Shown here piece after piece: positions 5,852 to 5,886 of a DNA stretch of 5,886 bases (position 1 is its first letter; each line of letters opens with the position of its first letter). The notes below the pieces were generated by a model. It was not told the DNA's origin. It did no database searches and worked only from the letters and a program-made list of their open reading frames with translations. Where the stretch lies: the NCBI GenBank assembly GCA_012961365.1, contig DTZN01000188.1, forward strand, positions 1 to 5,886. Direction: 5' to 3'. A program made the translations under genes and the position numbers. This stretch comes from Hydrogenothermaceae bacterium. Its GTDB lineage: Bacteria; Aquificota; Aquificia; Aquificales; Hydrogenothermaceae.

Positions 5852-5886
5852 TGATACCTAAAATAGTTGATACAAAATTTTTAAAT
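5851..5886 (+). CDS. Start of an unidentified gene (3' end outside window)
   Basis: ATG 5851-5853 shares its A with the TAA stop of the preceding gene, and the frame stays open for 12 codons (MIPKIVDTKFLN) to the window edge. AAAAGG at 5832-5837 is a somewhat distant ribosome site (13 bases), so start by re-initiation after the upstream stop is likely. Too little is visible for a function. The tight coupling suggests that its product works with the 420-residue membrane protein. Confidence 0.6.
   Translation, partial: MIPKIVDTKFLN

Noticed and set aside
1..5886. CRISPR array, tRNA/rRNA gene, insertion sequence or attachment site
   Set aside because: No regularly spaced repeats, cloverleaf sequence, transposase motif or terminal inverted repeats were seen on either strand.

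Overview
The window is very A+T-rich (well under one third G+C by eye) and densely packed, with all genes recognisable as bacterial. LpxC marks a Gram-negative outer-membrane organism. The LpxC C-terminal half resembles, from memory, the Aquifex aeolicus enzyme very closely. Together with the lysine/isoleucine/glutamate-rich proteins and low G+C, this suggests an Aquificota member, perhaps a low-G+C Hydrogenothermaceae type such as Sulfurihydrogenibium. The lineage is an inference and no search was run.

Left block, 1-3575, plus strand: four tightly coupled genes. The 3' end of a Rel/SpoT (p)ppGpp synthetase/hydrolase (CC zinc-finger-like and ACT domains) overlaps by 32 bp an EpmA-type EF-P lysyl-transferase. 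Two bases later comes a six-TM voltage-sensor K+ channel with a C-terminal RCK domain. It overlaps hemD (uroporphyrinogen-III synthase) through an ATGA junction. The channel is the most interesting gene. Its credible start is a CTG at 1348, which restores S1 and gives 518 residues. A strong internal Shine-Dalgarno followed by an in-frame TTG at 2209, exactly at the pore/RCK border, suggests a separate soluble RCK subunit, as known for MthK.

Middle, 3562-4440, minus strand: lpxC, the committed enzyme of lipid A synthesis, converges on hemD with a 14-bp tail-to-tail overlap. No gene-free stretch exceeds 300 bases. The only real intergenic region, 4441-4588, separates lpxC from the divergent right-hand operon and holds candidate promoters for both directions plus a nested palindrome.

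Right block, 4589-5886, plus strand: a TTG-initiated 420-residue protein of unknown function, with long charged helices on both sides of a two-helix membrane hairpin. It is coupled by a TAATG junction to another gene that leaves the window after 12 codons. The left block combines stress signalling, translation-factor modification, ion homeostasis and tetrapyrrole synthesis without an obvious shared pathway. The right block may be envelope-related, judging only from its membrane segments and its position beside lpxC.
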